Shown here: one piece after another, positions 8,091 to 11,706 of the stretch
Numbering within the stretch: the stretch's first letter is position 1
Layout of the letters: each line of letters starts with the position of its first letter
NCBI RefSeq assembly: GCF_000330505.1
Contig: NW_004440319.1
Coordinates: 22,873-34,578 of the forward strand
DNA length: 11,706 nucleotides
Reading direction: 5' to 3'
Source: Entamoeba invadens IP1
Lineage: Eukaryota > Evosea > Mastigamoebida > Endamoebidae
Program-made: the position numbers and the translations under genes
Notes under the pieces: model-generated
The model's input: only the letters and a program-made list of their open reading frames with translations
The model's database searches: none
What the model was told of the DNA's origin: nothing

Positions 8091-8243
8091 TCAAAATACT
8101 TTTTTGATCTGTTCAATGTATTGCTCAAAGTTTTGGTGGACAAATGCTTTGAACATTTTAACATGTGTCTTCAATAAATTTAATAACTCCAACGACCTTA
8201 ATTGTTTTTCGTATTGCGTACCACTCAATTTAACCACAGACAT
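8091..8243 (-). CDS. 50-aa ORF ending next to the MITE, unrecognised
   Basis: ATG at 8243 opens a 50-codon frame that stops at TGA 8093-8091. The product starts MSVVKLSGTQYEKQLRSLEL and ends FEQYIEQIKKVF. It has ordinary residue balance, with GTC, CAC and TCG codons that pure A/T noise would not give, and reads like an amphipathic helical protein. After the TGA the frame continues a further ten codons to the MITE edge at 8065. It may therefore be the N-terminal stub of a longer gene cut by a stop codon and the element insertion. No family is recognised. It lies downstream of the cysteine-rich relic on the same strand. Confidence 0.35.
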   Translation of the reverse strand: MSVVKLSGTQYEKQLRSLELLNLLKTHVKMFKAFVHQNFEQYIEQIKKVF

Positions 8244-8299
8244 TATCTATTAAGTCTTCGAATTTCCGATTTTTAAGAATGAAATACATTTTTGTAACT

Positions 8300-9003
8300 T
8301 GGGTAATTTATTTTTGTTTGGTAGAACAAATATAATAAATCGTGAATTGATGATTGCATATCTAAAATAAAGATTTATTATTGTTGTAAAAAGAACCCAT
8401 CTCACATTTTTAACACGTTTCATAGTTTTTATTCTTATATTTTTGGTGCAACAAACTCTTGACAATCAGTCGAATTTGTAAACACTTTGCATCTTTTGCA
8501 CATTTTCTCAGCTTTTTAAATTTCTTTACAGTTGACTTTCACACACTTTTTGGTGGCTTCTATAACCAAAGCATCGTGTTTTGCAAACAGTTCACTTGGT
8601 TTTTTAAGTTAAACATTTTGTTATTTTCAATACAAGAGGTACAAACCTTGTATTGAAAAACAAGGTGTTTTTGCAAAACACCTTTTTGGACATACTTTTT
8701 TGTAATTTTTGTATGGTTGGAAATTATCAGTTGTTTACATGATACATTCATTGTTAATGATTTAAAGTTTCCACAGACATCAATTGTATTTCATGCAAAA
8801 TTGTATTGAATCTGTAAATACAAGACTAACATTTTGATTCCGTTTCTCACATCAAACAATTTTGCACTTATTACATTGTTGTTTACTCTTTGTAGTAACC
8901 AAAAGGACATTCAGTGGCTGCTACACATTTCCAATATTTTCAAACGTATGTTTTTTGTGCAAAAAATGCATTTATTATCATCGGTGTAATTATGGCATTC
9001 TGC
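8300..9003 (-). pseudogene. Decayed cysteine-rich (CXXC, furin-like repeat) surface-protein gene
   Basis: The minus strand carries recognisable cysteine-rich repeat pieces spread over all three frames and separated by stops. They are AECHNYTDDNKCIFC (9003-8959), CVAATECPFGYYKE (8927-8886, then TAA), MCKRCKVFTNSTDCQEF (from 8503) and NYETC-stop-KCEMGSFYNNNKS (from 8427). The CxxC spacing and the C-P-x-G-Y-Y motif are those of furin-like or VSP-like repeats, as in the ectodomain of the kinase gene at 3016-6990, which lies on the same strand. A dead paralogue of such a receptor or of another CXXC surface protein is the likely origin. I see no kinase or membrane segment. At the 5' side the homology stops near 9003, where the AT-rich island begins, so the gene is also truncated. 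Confidence 0.65.
8624..8684. repeat. Two adjacent perfect hairpins
   Basis: The first has 13-bp arms (8624-8636 TTTTCAATACAAG and 8647-8659) around a 10-base loop. The second has 10-bp arms (8662-8671 AAGGTGTTTT and 8675-8684) around a 3-base loop. Both are inside the cysteine-rich relic. Such structures could pause polymerases or mark local inverted duplications formed during decay. Confidence 0.6.
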
Positions 9004-9006
9004 TAA

Positions 9007-9225
9007 GTAAACGAAGGAGATACAATTAATGTTTTAAAATATAAATTATTAAAGAGTAGTGGAATAATAAAAGCAGAAATTATTACTAAAGATGGTTTTA
9101 CTAAAGAAGCAGATAATTATTCTATATCTTATTGGTTTAAAATAATAGTAGAAGAGAAGTACAAAAATAAAATTACATTTAATGTTATAGCTGGTACATT
9201 TAAAACAACATTCATCAAACAATAA
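9007..9225 (+). pseudogene. C-terminal remnant of an unknown protein
   Basis: An uninterrupted frame of 72 codons follows TAA 9004-9006 and ends at TAA 9223-9225, with no in-frame ATG. The product reads EGDTINVLKYKLLKSSG, then GFTKEADNYSISYWFKII, and ends TFNVIAGTFKTTFIKQ. The alternation of hydrophobic and polar residues suggests beta-strands. The lack of a start and the abrupt left border at the cysteine-rich relic suggest a 5'-truncated gene. No family is recognised. Confidence 0.4.
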
Positions 9226-9260
9226 GCAAGATTATATAAATAATAGACTTGTTAAATTCT

Positions 9261-9512
9261 TTAGATCCACAATACTCTTGTTAATAACATTTCTATAAAT
9301 TCTTTATTAAGATAATTGTAATAAATGGTTTTATATTTTTGTAGAAATAATGTTATAAAAGTATAAAAATATTTTCCTTCTTTTGTAGAAAAATTAAATG
9401 TTTAATTTCTTAATGTTTTGATAGTAATCTTATCTTCTATGTTTTCGATTTCTAAACTATTATAAAAAACTTTTACAGAGCTTTACTCCTTAGGCACTTC
9501 GTGCTGTACCAT
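9261..9512 (-). pseudogene. Remnant ORF with two in-frame stops, unknown protein
   Basis: Starting at ATG 9512 the frame reads MVQHEVPKE, TAA, then SSVKVFYNSLEIENIEDKI and on to RN, a second TAA, then TFNFSTKEGKYFYTFITLFL and on to LLTRVLWI and TAA 9263-9261. Apart from the two internal TAA codons it has a coding look (Ile, Lys, Tyr and Asn rich, helical). It is a decayed gene in the island's codon style; I do not recognise the family. Confidence 0.35.
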
Positions 9513-9519
9513 TTTAAGG
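9488..9519. repeat. Local hairpin at the start of the minus-strand remnant
   Basis: CCTTA (9488-9492) pairs with TAAGG (9515-9519), and inside lies GCAC-TTC-GTGC (9494-9504). It is the most GC-rich spot of the island and spans the putative start codon at 9512. It could be a leader or regulatory hairpin of the original gene, or chance. Confidence 0.4.
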
Positions 9520-9663
9520 AAATAAAAATTTAAATAAAAAATCCCAAACAATCTAGGATAATCTGATATATAGATTAACATACAAACGACATTTAATTAT
9601 ACATGTGTTACTTATTAGTTATATATATGTTACACAATTTTTAAAATATAGGTTTAAATAATT

Positions 9664-10130
9664 ATGTATATTAAAAATACTTTTTTATATTATTATAAAT
9701 AGAATTAATAAATATTTCGAAAAATCTAAACATAAAGTATCCAAACCGATTGAAACAAATAAGAAAGTAACTTCGACAAATTATATACCATTCTTACAAG
9801 GTATTGTAAATAAATATAATCTTTAAGATAACGAAAAATTAAAACAATGTAATAAAAAATAAACAGATACATTTTTAATAATCCAGATGTAAACAATATA
9901 GATATTAAAGATTTAAATGATTCTATATTTATTAGAAATTACGTGTTTTGTAAAGATAAAGGTAAACAACAATAAGTTTAAAAAGAACAAAAATATCCAA
10001 TAAACAATATAATAAAGTTATCAAAAACATAAAGAAAAAATACTAAACTACTAAATTTGTTTCTAATGAACAAATTTCTGTAAACAAAATAGAAAATCTG
10101 TAAGATTCGAAACTAAACTAAAAAAAATTA
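9664..10130 (+). pseudogene. Frameshifted remnant of an Asn/Lys-rich unknown protein
   Basis: ATG 9664 gives MYIKNTFLYYYK. After a shift the next frame gives RINKYFEKSKHKVSKPIE and on to FLQGIVNKYNL, TAA at 9824-9826, DNEKLKQCNKK and TAA. Another shift gives YIFNNPDVNNIDIKDLND, then SIFIRNYVFCKDKGKQQ and stops. A short tail (KLKKINNINPCFN) follows around 10115-10150. The pieces follow one another in order, which fits one gene with at least two frameshifts and several TAA stops. No family is recognised. Confidence 0.4.
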
Positions 10131-10269
10131 ATAATATAAACCCTTGTTTTAATTGAAAGCTATATCTGAAAAACATTTCACTGATTATATCTTTTTTGTG
10201 TTTTACAAGTCACAATAACATCGTTTATGGCCTAATAACAATTCGCAGTAATATTTTACGGTTTATTGA

Positions 10270-11706
10270 AGACTATCAGACAAACACCACTTCAAAGTGC
10301 AAGAAATCCTTTACACCAAATAACGTAGTATCAGATATGGAATAGTCTGGGGAATTTCAGACAACGGTGTGTTGAATTCAGCTCAAGACGAATTTAATAA
10401 TCACATCCAACTCTCTTCAATCACAAAGGACGTAACTATTTACTATTTAAAAGGAGAAGCTTATGCTTCAATCAAAAAACCACTTGCACAAATCAACGGA
10501 CTTTTCTTGTCTTCTTTTGAACCGGCGAAGGGTAAAGTTGACACTCTCATTGTTGCTGCACAAAGAGACTTGGCATCTAAGGTAAAATCCGGTACAATCC
10601 AGAGAGGAACCATCTTTGTGTTAACTGATGAAGGGATTAACACCGCTTTCAACGCAAAAACTAGTTTCGATGATGCAGGATTAACAGTTCATGTTGTATC
10701 ACTTAACAGACAAGGTCCTGCGATGACAGCTAAATTGACAACACTTTTGTCGCTTGGAAATCATTTCCATGAAACTACAGAACCTTCAAAAATACCACAG
10801 ATGATCAATGAAGCGTTTGACGGTATTCGAGCTAATTTGACCCAAAGATGTGATAAAAACAAGTGTAATGGTTTTTGTGATGCAAAGAATAGATGCACGT
10901 GTCCAATGTGTTGTGAAAACACCTGTTTCTATACATACTGTGATACAAAAACAGCTACATGCATGCCTTGGCCACCAGCTAAACCAAAATCCAAGACTTC
11001 GTGTCCCGCTGATTGTGTGGGAGACCGTGTATGCAAGGACCTTGAAGGATGTGTTTACTCAAGGTATAACGATTCATGTCGACCACCAGTTTCGTGTATG
11101 ACTGCAACATCCCCAGACGACAAAGTCACTTCAAAATGTGCATTAAAAGATAACTGCCAACTTGATGACCAACCAGCAGCAGACGGGTATTGTTACACTT
11201 ACAAGTGTGATACCAAATCTGGTTACTGTGTTAAGGATCAAAAAGGAAAAGAAAAATGCCCAATAAAGACGTCAAAATGCCAGCAGTACAAGTGCAGTGC
11301 CGACTTATCTTGCACACTCGAAAAGAAGGTCTGTGTGAAAACAATACCGTATGTCGAAATGGATTGCTATGAGGCAAGGTGCAACGAAAAAACGGGTCAA
11401 TGTGAGAATAGATTAACTTGCGACAAATATTCCCAATGCGGTGGGACTGTCACCGAGTCAAAGTGCAGATGCAACGCAGATACAAAGAATTTATGTGAAT
11501 GTGACCCGAACCCCAATGGAAATTACTGCCAAGATGGAACACAAATCTGCGACTACACAACCGACAATCCTCACTGTATTACGTCAACATGTAAGGAGGA
11601 TTTGATAAACAAAGATTGCATGAAAGCAACATGCAATGAGAAAACTGGAAATGTTGAGTATGTACCAATTGAGTGTAAACAAGAAGTTACTTATGCAAAT
11701 GACGAT
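10270..11706 (+). pseudogene. Gal/GalNAc lectin heavy subunit (Hgl), 5'-truncated, continues past right edge
   Basis: From 10324 to the window end 461 codons are open. Residues about 1-165 (counted from 10324) are cysteine-free and include DTLIVAAQRDLAS, TIFVLTDEGIN and LTVHVVSLNRQ, which resemble a von Willebrand A-like fold. From about 178 onward comes a dense cysteine-rich region starting CDKNKCNGFCDAKNRCTCPM, then WPPAKPK, with regularly spaced C-x(n)-C modules, matching the heavy chain of the Gal/GalNAc lectin, a membrane adhesin that binds host and bacterial sugars. The N-terminal Cys/Trp region, signal peptide and start codon are absent; the first in-frame ATG is 10723. In the same frame a plausible extension (HHFKVQEILYTK) precedes TAA 10321-10323, and TGA lies at 10267-10269; before that the AT-rich island begins. 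The membrane helix and tail would lie beyond the window. An upstream exon cannot be excluded, but as seen it cannot make a secreted lectin. Confidence 0.82.

Larger units (their letters stand above)
9004..10260. other. AT-richer island with broken ORFs of different codon style
   Basis: Between the cysteine-rich relic and the lectin sequence, composition shifts to even higher A/T. Open stretches use ATA, TTA, AAT, AAA and GAA heavily, unlike the GTT/TCA/AAC-rich style of the lectin and receptor genes. Coding-like stretches occur on both strands (9007-9225 plus, 9261-9512 minus, 9664-10130 plus) but all carry stops or frameshifts or lack a start. I found no clear terminal repeats at the two borders. 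Origin could be a decayed large DNA transposon (Maverick/Polinton type), a virus-derived insertion or bacterial transfer; I cannot tell which. Confidence 0.5.

Noticed and set aside
8250..8751. Three ORFs of 63-71 codons (8250-8465 minus, 8459-8656 plus, 8560-8751 minus)
   Set aside because: They patch together frames of the decayed cysteine-rich gene and do not keep its cysteine repeats over their length.
9604..9638. Near-palindrome TGTGTTAC...GTTACACA
   Set aside because: Short arms with a mismatch in A/T-rich DNA; no target duplication or further symmetry.
9664..10130. Alternative genetic code with TAA read as an amino acid in the island
   Set aside because: Most of the stops are TAA, which is suggestive, but frameshifts are also present and TAA arises easily from AAA, GAA or CAA in such AT-rich DNA; ordinary decay explains it.
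10461..11101. ORFs at 10461-10652 (minus) and 10850-11101 (plus)
   Set aside because: Both overlap the lectin frame, which has the diagnostic cysteine pattern.

Overview
The window looks like nuclear DNA of an Entamoeba species. It is very AT-rich, with long intergenic runs of A/T. The genes are intron-poor and belong to families expanded in this genus: a coiled-coil/TLDc protein, a transmembrane receptor kinase (TMK type) with CXXC-rich ectodomain, and the heavy subunit of the Gal/GalNAc adhesion lectin (Hgl). The roomy intergenic regions and DNA-transposon relics fit E. invadens better than the compact E. histolytica/E. dispar genomes, but the species call is inference.

Layout from left to right. 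1-678 (minus) is the N-terminal part of a coiled-coil TLDc protein that runs off the left edge. 679-2299 is AT-rich and mostly empty; it holds a clipped transposon end just upstream of the TLDc gene, a palindrome and one doubtful 40-codon ORF. 2300-6990 (minus) is one large receptor-kinase gene: signal peptide, beta-solenoid-like repeats, CXXC-rich furin-like repeats, one membrane helix, an Ig/MSP-like juxtamembrane domain and a TKL-type kinase domain. It is split in two reading frames by what looks like one missing base in the glycine-rich loop. 7006-7842 is noncoding with a second transposon-like end. 7843-8063 is a complete 221-bp inverted-repeat element (MITE) with TA on both sides, inserted just beyond a 50-codon ORF (8091-8243, minus). 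8300-9003 is a decayed cysteine-rich surface-protein gene on the minus strand. About 9004-10260 is an AT-richer island with broken ORFs on both strands and a codon style unlike the neighbours. From about 10270 to the right edge (plus) lies a Gal/GalNAc lectin heavy-chain sequence that has lost its 5' end.

The cell-surface genes (receptor kinase, cysteine-rich relic, lectin) form a neighbourhood of sensing and adhesion families, and the right half shows repeated gene decay and insertion. I see no operon-like arrangement, tRNA, rRNA or CRISPR array. The strongest points for follow-up are the kinase frameshift, the receptor's unusual ectodomain, the MITE with its triplicated 17-bp motif plus a matching clipped copy 7 kb away, and the foreign-looking island against the truncated lectin.
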